Assembly (NCBI GenBank): GCA_029990175.1
Contig: JARKIP010000023.1
Span: 20,851,501-20,915,500, forward strand
Length of the DNA: 64,000 nucleotides
DNA from: Petunia secreta
Taxonomy: Eukaryota; Streptophyta; Magnoliopsida; Solanales; Solanaceae
Direction: 5' to 3'
The translations under genes and the position numbers were made by a program. The notes under the pieces are model-generated. The model had not been told where the DNA came from, searched no databases, and saw only the letters and a program-made list of their open reading frames with translations. This document shows positions 9,930 to 21,514 of this stretch, piece after piece (positions within the stretch are counted from its first letter, which is position 1; each line of letters opens with the position of its first letter).

Positions 9930-11163
9930 CCAATAAACGTGTTTTTATCTCTTGGTCTAAGACAACGGACCCATTTCGGTTCACCCTTATAGGAAAACCA
10001 TGGTTTCTTCCATCTTCCAAGGGCCCAAAGAAGAAAAGGGTTAATTTGGTGGTCTTTTTAAATGAATTGGTTACTTTTTAGCTTTTATGTAATGCGCCAA
10101 ACTTTGTCTAGTTGGAAATTGTAATGTAGCGGCTCAGGTCTATTGTTATTTCCTACCATATGATGAATATAAATGTGCTCTTTTCTTTTTACTAGTTTCT
10201 AGATACGTGATATCTCGTATAAGTAACCATGCTTTATTAACAAAATTGACAAATGCAGTAATTTGCTAACATCTAAAAATATATGGAGAGATCATGGTAC
10301 CTAATTAAACACTAAAAATAGCTAACAGAGACTTGCAATACGTTAGGAAGAATGAGAGTTTTTTCTTTGCTATAATATGCAAAGGATGATAATTTGTTAA
10401 ATTAATGCAGTGGTCTTAATGCACGCTGGGCTAAACGATGACAACCACTATCTATTTGTGGATTAGTTGAATAGCTACATGAAATATCGAGTTAAGTTTT
10501 TTTGCACCTGCATCATGTCAATGCTGAAGTAAGAAAAAAAATCGGCCTTTACTCCATTAAAAAAAAAAAAACAGTGATGATATTAATAGTTACAGGAAAC
10601 CTTACAGGGACACAGAAGTTAAGATATTGTTGACAACACCTACATAAAGGAAGTAAAAACAAATATTGTAATAAATTATTTATGAGCAAAATTACCATGA
10701 GTTGCCAAATTAGAAAGAAGCTTATGAAGAAGCCTTACAGGAAAAGATGCAAAATACAGTATATCAGATCATTAATATATAGCTAAAAAATTACGTTAAG
10801 CATACCATGGTTCCTTAACATGAGAATATGAAGAAACATAAACAGAAAAGTAGATTAACCTATAATAACGAAGAGAAAAGTGGAAAGTACTACTTAAGTC
10901 AGATGCACGCCTTGCACAATCTAAAAGGATCATTACGAAAATCTTAAAATTTAAAAAACTAAAAACTCAGCACTTAAATCCAACTCCAATATCTCAAAGT
11001 ACTACCATCTATCACCAATCTACAAAGACTCTTGGCTCGTTCTCTAACATAAGAAGATACACATAGTTTGCATAGAGAGTAATGCAATAAGAATGAATAG
11101 ACTAATGGAAGAATAACCATCTATATATAGTTTGTACTTTTGTAGATGAAAGATTCAGATATA
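9930..11163. other. No gene or element recognised
   Basis: AT-rich single-copy-looking sequence with short A-runs. No frame with family motifs and no clear inverted repeat. Confidence 0.4.
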
Positions 11164-11955
11164 CTTCCTCCGTCCCATTTTAGTTGTCGTTTTAGCAAAT
11201 AATATGCGTCCCAATTTAATTGTCACTTTAGGATTTCAAGACTAAAATTATTAGTCCTTTTCAACTATACCCTTAGGGGTCGTTCTGTTTGGCTTTTTTT
11301 TTTTTTTTTTTTTTTTTTTTTTGAGTATTAACTATTATACGAGTATTAATAATGTGGGTATTAATAATGTGTGTATTAATAATGTGAGTATTGATAATGG
11401 GGGTGTTATTTATGTGGGTTTTAGTAATGTGAGTATTAGCCATGCATATATTATAATATAGGAATTATTTGTTGAATCACTGATATATTACAAATTACTA
11501 ACAAACAAATTATTATTTAAAATATTTATTTACTCATTGAATAAAATATTAAAATATCCTTGTTATTATGAGGATTAATTTCATCATTTTAAATTTTAAT
11601 ACCTGCATTATTAATACCCACATAAAATAGTATATAAATTTCTGCATTAATAATACGGGTATTAATAATGCGGAATATATAAAAACGCAACCAAGCGTTG
11701 CATTAATTTTATGCCAAGCATTAAAATTCTACATATACAACCGAATAAGGTATTAACATTGCGTCTTCCAATGTACAATATTATGCGGGTATTAAGCCAA
11801 ACCGAATGACCCCTTAATATTTAAAAAAATTCTCAACAAAATTTAATAGTCAAACATTAAATAGGGATAACATAGTAAACCACACACTCTATTTAATGAT
11901 TTTCTTAAACGGCATGAAAAAACGGAAGGTGTGAACTAACTTGGGATGGAAGGAG
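11164..11955. mobile_element. Stowaway-like MITE interrupted by a Tourist-like MITE
   Basis: The left end CTTCCTCCGTCCCATTTTAG and right end TGGGATGGAAGGAG form inverted repeats flanked by TA (11162-11163 and 11956-11957), the Stowaway target. Removing the insertion at 11276-11813 leaves about 250 bp, the usual size. Confidence 0.7.
11276..11813. mobile_element. Tourist-like (PIF/Harbinger) MITE
   Basis: TIRs GGGGTCGTTCTGTTTGGCTT and the reverse complement of AAGCCAAACCGAATGACCCC match at 18 of 20 positions. TTA flanks both ends (11273-11275, 11814-11816). The interior starts with a T-run of about 30 bases and carries repeated GTATTAATAATGTGGGTATT-like units. Confidence 0.8.
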
Positions 11956-11968
11956 TATATTGTTTATC

Positions 11969-12124
11969 CGTAAAAGGGTATGATTTGCCCCTCTACTATG
12001 AGAAATAGTTTCAATATACCCTTCGTCCAAAGTTTGGTTCATCCAAAACCTTACCGTTATACTATCATACACAAATGCCCTTATATCTAACGGAGGGACA
12101 CGTGGCAACCTAAAAACACAGCTG
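11969..12124 (+). repeat. Left TIR of the 1.65-kb element
   Basis: Shares the block from AAAAGGGTATGATTTGC through ACACAGCTG with the reverse complement of the right TIR, with roughly one mismatch per dozen bases. Confidence 0.8.
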
Positions 12125-13465
12125 CCCATGTTACATTTAAAATACCTAGACCCATTGTAAACCCAACCTAGCTCCAAATCATGGAAAAATAAGGGTTTTA
12201 TTAAAAATAAAAAAGTAACTCCTCTTTCCTTCGTCCCCCTCCCCATTCCCCCATGTCGTCCTCATCAATTTCTCCTCTTGTTTACGTCCCCAGTGGAATA
12301 TCCCCTTTCGCCACTTTCATTAACTCACACTATCTCTCTCTCATCTAAGCCATTAAGACAAACAAAAATACCCACTTAGATAGAAATGAAATATACTATA
12401 AGGTTACGAGGTTATTTGACTGGTTGTCGGCGTAGAAGGAAGTGGAAGAGAATTAGGGTTGAAAACTGAATAGCTAATTAATATAGTGTGGGAGAAAATG
12501 TAAATATTACAACTTGAGGGGAACCTGTGTACAACTAGAAAAAAGGAAAGACTGCACACGTGGACGGCTCTGATGAGCCCAAAATAAGTGAGAAGCAAGG
12601 GTGGAGATCAGTCAGTTTGACTATATAACTACCAAAACAGTTATCCAGAAAATTATCCAAATCCTAATTAACTCTCACCTCTCTCATTTTCTCTCTCCTC
12701 TTCCCTTCTTCCCCGAACCTCTCTTTCTTTCTTTCCCAGTTCCTTTCTTCAATTGATTGTATCAGTTACAATTTTAATTGAGGAATTGTATTACAAGAAA
12801 ATGAAATAATAAAGAGTTCAATTGCGCAATTACTATTCAATCAAGTTTATTACATATACATACAAATACACTCAAATGGAGGTCAACATTTGTTCTTATT
12901 TCCATTATCTTCTCCATGGTGCATCTCAAAATTTTCAATTTAATTTTGAATCTGCATATTTTTCTTTTGAATTTGGGTAGGTGATTTTCATTGTGTTTAT
13001 GAATGGATTTTTATTTAAAGAATTGAAGGTGATATGTGGATTCGAGGCCTTTAATATGAAGTTTTTTTTAGAACGAAAACTACTATTTGAAGTGTTAATT
13101 TTTTCCAAATTGCAACTCTAATTCGTTGGCATTTTTGTTGTGGTGTTAATGCACAAATAATTTTAAGATAAAATAAGAAGTCCTTTTCTAGAGATTTCTA
13201 TTTGTTATCGACTAAGATGGGATTTTGAATTTTTTGGTGGTTTTTTGGTATTGTAGTGGCGGAGATGAAATGAAGAAGATGACTCAGTGGTGCACCATTT
13301 AGTTAATTGATAAATTATTTAATAGATTACTTAATCATTTGTTGGTTGTTGGTTGTTAATCGTCTTGGGATTTTTACAAATAGATTTTTAGTAATTTAGG
13401 ATTGGGGATGGGTGGGTTGCGGGTTAGAATTAGGGATGGGTTCGGGTATTTTAATGGGATATGGT

Positions 13466-13619
13466 CAGCTGTGTTCTTAGGTTGCCACGTATCCCTCCGT
13501 TAGATATAAGGGCATTTGTGTATGATAGTATAACAGTAAGATTTTAGATGAACCAAACTTTGAACGGAGGATATATTGAAACTATTTCTCATAGTAGAGG
13601 AGCAAATCAGACCCTTTTC
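13466..13619 (-). repeat. Right TIR of the 1.65-kb element
   Basis: Inverted partner of 11969-12124, running from CAGCTGTGTTC to GACCCTTTTC. Confidence 0.8.
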
Positions 13620-13973
13620 TATTGTTTATCAGTTGCAACTCTTGAAATTCCGCAACTTAAGATTTAAGTATAATAAAAGCTTAGTTAATGTACCTTTTCA
13701 TTGTTTATCAATTGCACTCTTTCATATTCTCCAGTTTTGAGATAACTTTGGTTAATATTCTCTTTCTCATTTATGAACGAAACCCACTTTCAAGGTACAT
13801 AAACCAACACACAAAGCTTATTTTCATAACCTTTTAAGACTAATTTTGGTAAAAAAATATAGATATTAGGTAGGGAAAGACTATAGATGAAGGGTAAAAT
13901 TGTATTACAATTTTAAATAGGAGGTATTTTAGTATTTTAACTTTCAACTTGGAGGTTCCCACTTTTATATTAA

Positions 13974-15410
13974 CTAGTTTTGAGTACGCACGTTGCGCGT
14001 GTACCCCATACTAAGGAGTACTAAAAATTTAAAAATAAAAAAAAGTTTATTATTATATTACAAATATGTTATTTACTGGTTGTGTTTACCACTAACTGAT
14101 ATGCTAATTTATGATATTTCTAAATTTTGAAAGGTGAACTTTAAGACTGCTTGTGATTATTTAGTAGACTTTAGTATTAAATGAAAACGAAAAAGAAGAA
14201 AAAACATACAATTGAATCTGACAAAATCTTCACACAGTTAAGAGTTAAGACTCATTATATTACCCAGATTACTAACATATACAAACACCACATATTTGAT
14301 AAGGTGTTTGGACGTAACTTATTAGAACACATTTTGGTCTATATATTCAATTTGTCCATCCTCAATGAATGAATTTAGGTTGATCGCTATTTGTTATTAG
14401 CTATCTGCCTCATCTTTAAATCATGTTATATATATTATTGATTAAATTCTTTTCTTCCCAGACAAAGACAAATAAATTATTAATTTTCAAAATATAACAA
14501 AGTAGCAATGCAATAGTAGCATCTTCACTGCCTTTTCCTTCACCACCATAGAGGGAATTTTACAAATCAAGCCATTATTTCATTATGGTATAAATCGAAT
14601 AACATTTATAAAATACAACTTTTGAGGATAATAAAACAGAAAAAAAGGAACATCACAGGAAAAGTAAAAATATAATTGTTGTTGACAAAATAGCGGGATG
14701 AAGTTGTCCCAACATATATACTTACCAGATAGCTCAGTAGAGGTACTTCAGAACATAGTAGAGCTTTACGCATATTAAGTTGTATACGCAAAATAGATAT
14801 AATATATCAATCATGTAAATGAATAAATAAACTGAATGTAAATAATCATTATGAGATATACTCACAGCTAATAATTCCATGTCTTTCGCTATTCAGTAAT
14901 TACGGGCTGGCCAGCATGTTGCAAAGATTAAAATGTCCAAAGTAATGTATGAATATCACAAGTATGTATCGAATCACATAATTCTGATAAATATCCATTT
15001 AAAAGAGTAAATGAATTAATAAATAGATATCACGGAAATGAGCCAAATGACCATCTACGTAGCAATTGCATTTGACATATATGGTACCTGTATATGTATT
15101 ATCAATTGCAACTATTCAAATTCTTCATTTAAATACAGTTAAGAGATAGTATTTGGTTAATGTACCCATTTAAGAAGGAAAAATTATTTATGCAACTCTT
15201 CAAAGTCTGTAACTTCAGATTCACGAGAAATGTTTAATATACACATTTATTAAAAATACTATTTTTGTACCAAATAATTCATGACTTTTTATTTACAGTT
15301 AAATTAACTTTTTAGTGCAAAAATTATAAGTAGTAGTTTTTAATTGAAGGGCAAAATGGTCACTTACTTTTTACTTAAGGAATTGGTTCTTTTAGAATAG
15401 TATGGTATGA
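13974..15410 (-). mobile_element. Non-autonomous Helitron, 1.4 kb
   Basis: Read on the minus strand it starts TCATACCATACTATTC (15410 downward) and ends CTAG followed by T (13977-13974). Just inside the 3' end lies an imperfect GC-rich hairpin, TACACGCGCAACGTGCGTA. The insertion lies between A and T as expected. No Rep/helicase frame is present. The second Helitron at 39635-41752 shares both termini. Confidence 0.6.
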
Positions 15411-16129
15411 TATTTTGGAGAAAGATACGGATCTCGTCATAGCTACAAAAACCCTTCAAAACTCTCTCGCACGATGGATTAATCTCCTGTTTGTTTCGGT
15501 GTTGTGAAGTTCTTGTTAGACAAGCCAATCTTATAGTCGTCAACCAAGTATCTTGTAGATCAAGACCATTCAGTATTTGGCAGATTCCTAGTGTGTTACC
15601 TTTTACGTTCACTTCATTACTTCTTTTTCTAAATCCCTTAATATTCTTTTTTCCCTGATGTAAAACAATATAACATTGGAAAAGAATTTTTTACTGTCAA
15701 ATCTTGTAGCATATGGTAACTTCTCCTACCTCCCGTGCACAAAGATGTTGTACGATGAAATCGTGAAACGCAAAATTAATTACTAACATTTATGGTACAT
15801 GAATTATTGATGATTAATAAAGTATGTCTGCGCATTTGAGAGATGAATTATCTTTGGAAAGCTTAGTAAAACTTGGCAGAAAAGTAGTTAAAGCTGGAGG
15901 GATAGTTAGTTAACTAAGTTTCATTTAGTATTTGAATTTACTGGTGAATTGGTAATGTACTACACGTGATCTAGTAGCTTAAGGAGTTTAAAGGCTTAAG
16001 CTATCACATTGAGCATCTTTGAAGAATACCAACTCGACTTCCTCTCCTTCATCTGATTCTCTTCTCTCAACCCATTTCCCCTTCATTTTCCTTCTCACAT
16101 TCGATCTATGATTCCCTGATATTTTGGTA
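15411..16129. other. No gene recognised
   Basis: AT-rich; a short minus-strand frame at 15612-15364 has no recognisable motif. A CT-rich stretch at about 16030-16110 leads into the gag remnant and may be its leader. Confidence 0.35.
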
Positions 16130-16153
16130 TAAATTGATAGCAGAGTATCGACC

Positions 16154-16925
16154 TTGGGAAACACACATGGCGAAGAACAAAGCAACATCAGGAACAGCCA
16201 AAATGAGCTAAAGGAGGATTTAGCTAACCAACAAGCTAGCATGCTCGCAAACAAACTGAGAGTATGCATAAACAGGAATAACTGGAGCAAAGGGAAAGTA
16301 GCTATTTACAGATCACAGAAAAGCGCTATAGACGGTCTTCAATTACAGAATCAACAGCGAGGATCACCACCTAAAAAAATTCGGGGTGAATCAATTGTGC
16401 AGTCAGGCTACAAGGCACAAGGTAGTATCAGACTTGGTCCCTATCACTCGCATTTCCAAACCGGTCCCCGATTTAATGAACAAGAACTTAAAACTTGGTT
16501 GTATAAGGTATTTCAATTTTTTTTTTTCCAATTTATGAAACACCAACCAATCCGAGAGTGGAAATGGAAGCTATACATTGTGATCATGAAGCCATTTCCT
16601 GGCATCAATCATATGTGAAAAGTATTTGATTGCACTGAGTTAAATGTTTGGAGGTGTATTTGACAGTCCAATAATTGAGCTAAAATTGCTTAAACAAGAG
16701 GGTAATGTTAAGGAATATCAGCATACATCATCTAATACCCCTCCTAAGAGCACATTTGACCAATCCAGTTCCAAGCCTAATGCATCTTCTGCACTGTCTT
16801 CACAAAGCCGTTTCAGCCTACTACTACTATCAACCAGGCTCAGTAAAGACCTAGGAGAACTATTTCATCAACTGAAATAAGGGACAAAGAGCCAAATTGC
16901 TATAATTTGAAGACAATATGCACAA
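16154..16925 (+). pseudogene. Decayed Ty3/gypsy gag fragment
   Basis: Scattered plus-strand frames match the gag of plant gypsy elements: RFNEQELKTWLYKVFQFF (about 16470-16525) is the usual gag start of WLxKVEQFF type, FDSPIIELKLLKQEGNVKEYQ (16660-16720) is the following helix region, and RTISSTEIRDK (about 16855-16890) precedes the zinc knuckle. Stops and shifts separate them and the knuckle is missing. A TGGTAT...GCAGAGT sequence at 16122-16145 recalls a tRNA-Met primer site. No LTR was found. Confidence 0.6.
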
Positions 16926-17990
16926 TACACAGTTAGTGTTATTATAGATAGCATTTTTCTCACGAAATATTGCTTTGACATAACTAACCAAAGTGTTGTG
17001 TAATCCATTTAATGGATCAATTCCTCGTTCCATCAGAAGGATCTACTTGTAAATGCCTATGTTGTACCAATTCCTTGATCTAGAGTCAATTGGATTCATC
17101 CATTCGTCACATGAATCGAACCATAATAGTCAATTACCCTTGTCACTTAGTTCGAGCTGAATTACATCCACCCTCCCACCTATTCAGGCAATGGCTGCCA
17201 TCACAAGTAGGTGATTTTTTGCGTTCCATCCTAGATAATTTTTTTGTTATATGTCAAATCTCTACGTGATTTTTTATTCACACGCAAGAGAATAATTTTT
17301 GTTATATGTCAAATCTCTAAGTGATTTTTTATTCACACGCAAGAGATTAGATAATAAAACACATGAGATTATCGAAGTTAATTTCCATCTTTCTCAAAAA
17401 ATAAATGGATAGGAGGATGTCGTAGTACCGCTTTCCCAAGCATTTAACTTAAAACTATTTTAAAGGTTCAACCTTAACTTGGACGTGTGCTCACACGGAC
17501 AGGCCATCACAACTTTAAACAAGTATCATCAGTCTGGATTCACCGAAGTAATAATTTTATATGACTTCTATCCTTACTCCTTTAAAGCTCTTGTATGAAA
17601 AAACATATAATTCAACGTTTATAACTTGATTGTCATTTTTTGAATATAATTTTTGAATTTATTTGAAGAATTCAAGGCCCTCAACTTCAAATTGTACACA
17701 CTAAAAGTTGTACATGACATATAATAGATGACGCACTATAAATAAAACGAACTACCGTAATAACGTACGGACTGTAATTAACATAGCTCTAGATGAAAAA
17801 TGATCCCACAAAATAAGAGAAATCAACGAAACTCAAAGAAATTTAAGAAGAAAACCGTACGGAGTAATAAATTGTAGGTTCGAGTAGGTACTAAATAAGC
17901 CATAAAATGCAACCTGGATAGATCAACTCCAAGATTACAATTTACAACCATAAACACCAAAACTTCAGATGTCCACACAGTAGAAGATCA
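16926..17990. other. Non-coding; AT-rich
   Basis: No supported frame. Contains the tandem duplication at 17235-17345 and then the 3' flank of the lectin gene. Confidence 0.4.
17235..17345. repeat. Tandem duplication, about 56-bp unit
   Basis: Two adjacent copies of a unit beginning ATAATTTTT and ending CACACGCAAGAG, differing at one internal base (TCTACGTG versus TCTAAGTG) and in T-run length. Confidence 0.85.
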
Positions 17991-18108
17991 AAATTCACGA
18001 GACACTAAAACATATTTCAGGTGCAAACAAATAAAAGATGTCAGTGTCGAACGCCCTATGAAAACATTCAAGCCTTTCGTAGCAGCAGACCTAAAATAAG
18101 TTCCGAAT

Positions 18109-19294
18109 TCACTGCCATAGAGGCCATCCTTTCCCATGTTTGAATGCAATCCCATTGAAACCCACTCGACTATAAGATCCTTCAATTCCAACGAAGACTT
18201 CCTTTTCACCATCAATGTTTATTATCTGAACCAACACAATATTTTTTGACACAGATTACAAATATATCGCAAAACAAAGGAAACTAAATACAAGAAAAAT
18301 ATCAAATCTAAGACCAATAATTCTTTCTAAAAGCAAAGAGTTCTGTGTTGAGAAGCAAAAATTACCAAGTTTAATAATTCTGGAACTGCATCTAGGCAAA
18401 GTTATTGATCTCAACAAAAATCAGTAAGCAAAACCGTTAAGGAAATAACCGAATACTAGTATATTCGTTCATACCTTCTCTACCCTTGCTCTAATGCCAC
18501 CACGACGTCGTGACAAAAATGATGTTTGGTCTTTCTTTGCATAGTCAGGTTCGTTTGGAATAACTTTTTGCAAATAAACACCAATAGCACCAAGGTACAA
18601 TCCAGCACAACCATGGAATCCAATAATAGCACCACCTTGTTTTACCACAAGGGAAAATAGGGTTCCACCAGCCTCTGTCCCAAATGGCCCATAACTCTTT
18701 GCATTAGTTATAAAACATAGAGATTTTACAACCAAATGGCCACCATAATGTCCCAATGTCCCTCTTATGCCTGTTAAGTATTCCGAGGGAGCATTCTCAA
18801 TAACAACCTGTCAAACAATTAATCATTCAACTAATATATTTTCGTCTCAGTATTCAAACTATTTGAAAAGAAGGTAGAAATTAAATAAAATAGCATGAGG
18901 ATATTATATGTTTAATATCACTTGCGACTAACCTTAAGTCTTTTGCTACCCCCACTGCCACCGAACTTTGGTGAATCAACAAGGGTGCCTTGTTTGTTGT
19001 CAAGGGTTCGGAACATGATGGAGTCGATAAACTCACCAAGGTTAATGAAGAGTTCTTTAATAGGACCTTTCAAGTAGTAACTCCATTCAGATCCACCGGA
19101 GCGGCCTCCCCATGGCTCCACATATATTGAGTTAGTTTGATCATAGCTTGCTTGATATTGCTTCATAAAACCATGCATACATAATTTATGGCTCTCAAAT
19201 AATAAATTGAAAAAAAAAATGAGAAAACAGATAGAACGTATTAGATTGCGCAATGAAAAGAGAGATGTTATGGTACCGTTTGGTAGTCTGCCAT
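18109..19294 (-). CDS. Jacalin-related lectin, 4 exons
   Basis: A minus-strand model joins 19294-19277, 19160-18933, 18807-18475 and 18225-18109 through GT-AG introns, all in frame, into 231 residues. The start is the first ATG, which opens MADYQT. One jacalin domain spans about residues 20-165: PWGGRSGGSEW (22-32), FGGSGGSKRLKV, EYLTGIRG, LCFITN, YGPFG (121-125), GFHGCAG (145-151) and GLYLGAIGVY (151-160). No signal peptide, so probably cytosolic or nuclear; plant members bind mannose-type glycans and are often stress-induced. Two oddities are that the usual sugar-contacting Asp of the YLDxIG loop is Gly155, and that the last exon appears to leave frame: another frame stays open past the TGA to about 17990. 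The single-domain call is firm; the tail is not. Confidence 0.82.
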
Positions 19295-19371
19295 TGCTTT
19301 TGTAGTTCTCTCTTTTACCCTATATAATGTGCTAGATAGTGGCAAGTACTTTTAGGGAGAACACAACTACA

Positions 19372-19379
19372 TATTTATA
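19372..19379 (-). promoter_or_regulatory. Candidate TATA box of the lectin gene
   Basis: TATAAATA on the minus strand, 78 bp upstream of the ATG, would place transcription start near 19345 with a leader of about 50 nt. A second TATATA at about 19320 is too close to the ATG to serve. Confidence 0.4.
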
Positions 19380-19736
19380 CATACACATTAACGTACATCT
19401 AAACGAACTTATACCTAGAAAATAGGAAAGTCTAAAAGAATATTAATTTAAGACTACATGTACCAAGAGCTCTATCTAGAAACAAGAGAACATGGCAACT
19501 GTAACGTCCAAGAAGTTACTACTGAAAACAGAGTAGGGACTCGGGGAGATCAAAAGTTGATACAAATAAGTTTAGCCATGAACAGCTTCCACTGGTTAAT
19601 TAATCTTTGAAATATCAGATAAACAAGGATTACAAAATATAAGAAGGTAGTATATATATAAATACGATCAACATTTAAGCCTTATCTTTGGAAATTCAAA
19701 AGAGGAGCAAGTGAGCAAAAATAAAGGTAAAAGTTA

Positions 19737-19974
19737 CTCCCTTCGTTCCAAAATGGATGACAGTATTTACTTATTAGTCCGTTCAAAAAAGAATGACATA
19801 ATTCTAAATTTGGAAATATTTTTGAGTTGAAAGTACTACTTTACCCTTAATAAAATATTTTATAGCCATATATTTATGTAGGGCTTATTTTGGACCACAA
19901 GTTCTAAAAGTCTTACCACATTTTTTAAATTCCGCTCCAAGTCAAACTAAGACAACTATTTTGGAATGGAGGAA
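19737..19974. mobile_element. Stowaway-like MITE
   Basis: The left end CTCCCTTCGTTCCAAAATGG and right end CTATTTTGGAATGGAGGAA are inverted repeats. TA precedes the left end; the right TA has decayed. It lies about 440 bp upstream of the lectin gene. Confidence 0.65.
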
Positions 19975-20517
19975 TTGCTTTTTTGAGGCCATTTTTACTT
20001 GTCCCTTTGGCTTTTCACACCCATATGAAATCATTAGTGAATCAAGTATCTTACTTAGCCTTAATACTTATGGTGTAGAAGTTTCAATTTGACTATGATT
20101 TGAAAAATATTATTTAATAATAAAGGTGAAATTGAAAGCGTATCATTAAATCTTTCTTGATTTGCTTTGAATGACAATTAGCAAAAGCATAAATTCTTTT
20201 CAACTAAAAGTCACAAGTAAAAATAAACCGAGGAAGTAAAACCTCGTGCCTCTCGCATGTAAAGCAACTCCTACTTGAACTACATCAATGACGAACCCTC
20301 TTTTCCAAAGACAATCTTTGTCCCTTTCTTGAGGTCAAGCAGTAAGATGTGTACAATGTTCAAATAACAGGGTCGTTTAATTCATATGTTAGTTATGCGA
20401 AAATACAGGAATTGTTTTTATACGATAGTTAGTAATGCTTGAATTATTATTTGATGAATTAGTAATCACTGTATTGTTTTGAAATAATTAGTAAGCAGAT
20501 TATTTTTGTAAGCTAAT
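19975..20517. other. No gene seen
   Basis: AT-rich. The segment 20369-20500 resembles a MITE arm (GGGTCGTTTAATTCATATG with TTAGTAAT repeats), but no partner inverted repeat is found. Confidence 0.3.
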
Positions 20518-21428
20518 TGTACTTCCTTTACCTCTTCAGTCCACAATTTCAGAGAAGAGAGAGCTTACGAGAAATTGGGCCGCACACTCAGCAACACGTG
20601 TCCGGTGACGTGGTCAAAATTTGGCCGGACACTCAGCAACAAATGTCCGGTGACATGGCAAGCGCGTCGTGTATATCGGAGACAAGTCAGCAGGGACTTC
20701 ACCAGTAAGGACTAATTAGCATTGGAGACTCGAAGAGGTTGACCGGTGAAAGACCCGGACACAATTATCCTGAGACAAGAAGATCGATCACAGGCGAGAG
20801 ATAAGCGTTATCAATAGATTCCGCTATTTTAGGGAGGCCGTTAGGCGTGGATAAAGGCATTATCTGTTGGTGGAGAGACGTGCAGAAAGAGAAAACTAGC
20901 TAGGGTTAGGACTTTCTGTACCTATAAATAAACCCTTCTCTCCCATTGTAAAGGCTACATTCTGCTGTATTACGATTTACATACTTGCTTCATTATCAAA
21001 ACTCTTAGCGCTTTCACATACCATTGTCACTTAGTTATTGCATCTTTTCCACTGTTGTGCTGCTTTGCTTTGGAGAAGACAACACTTAGATTGCTTCGCC
21101 GGAGCCCGATCATCTTCAAACAAATAAGAATTTATTATTGCTTCATTTACTTATTGTCCTTGTTCATTCCCGTTCATTAGTTGTTATCGTTGTCCTGTTC
21201 AGTTATCACTGTGTTTCATCTCGTTTTCTGTCCAAACACTTTTGAATATTTCATAGGCAGCTAATCGACTGGCTTATTTATTGTTCGCAGCAATATTGTT
21301 AATTGCATAAATAACTAAATTATTAGACGTAAGTTTAACGATTAACCAGTGAATCTTGATTCAAAAGGTCGCTTGTAGCTCAACTAAATAAATTTAATTA
21401 TAAAATTTGAAATTATATTTAGAAAATA
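20518..21428 (+). repeat. 5' LTR of the Tat-type element
   Basis: Begins TGTACTTCC, contains TATAAATA at 20933-20940 followed by leader-like sequence, and ends just before the primer site. The right border is approximate because the terminal CA has changed (AATACT). No second LTR is present to compare. Confidence 0.55.
20579..20660 (+). promoter_or_regulatory. Duplicated G-box/ACGT module in the LTR
   Basis: Two copies of a module reading ACACTCAGCAACA-x2-TGTCCGGTGAC-x-TGG lie about 43 bp apart. The first contains the G-box CACGTG (20595-20600) and TGACGTGG (20606-20613); the second has lost both ACGT cores. Such ACGT elements bind bZIP factors in plant promoters. Confidence 0.5.
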
Positions 21429-21430
21429 CT

Positions 21431-21450
21431 ATTTGGCGCCCACCGTGGGG
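21431..21450 (+). other. Primer-binding site region of the Tat-type element
   Basis: ATTTGGCGCCCACCGTGGGG directly follows the LTR, the conserved primer-site context of plant gypsy elements of this group. Confidence 0.7.
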
Positions 21451-21514
21451 CCCACACAATTTATTTGTTCAAGATTCGTTGTTAATTTTACTTACATTTA
21501 TCTGTTCGTGTTCA

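Larger units (their letters stand above)
11967..13619. mobile_element. Non-autonomous long-TIR element, 1.65 kb (MULE-like)
   Basis: About 155 bp at the left (11969-12124) is the near-exact reverse complement of 13466-13619. TATTGTTTATC occurs at both outer edges (11958-11968, 13620-13630), a 9 to 11-bp target duplication as in Mutator-like elements. The interior (12125-13465) has CT-rich leader-like sequence at about 12660-12750 but no frame that I recognise. It may carry captured DNA. Confidence 0.75.

Noticed and set aside
11905..12246. Minus-strand 113-residue frame
   Set aside because: It spans the Stowaway edge, the target duplication and the long TIR, so it is chance.
15364..15612. 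Minus-strand 82-residue frame at the Helitron edge
   Set aside because: Crosses the Helitron 5' border and shows no known domain.
15988..16290. Minus-strand frame with hydrophobic Leu/Phe-rich start
   Set aside because: It is the antisense of the gypsy gag remnant; no signal peptide-containing gene is supported.
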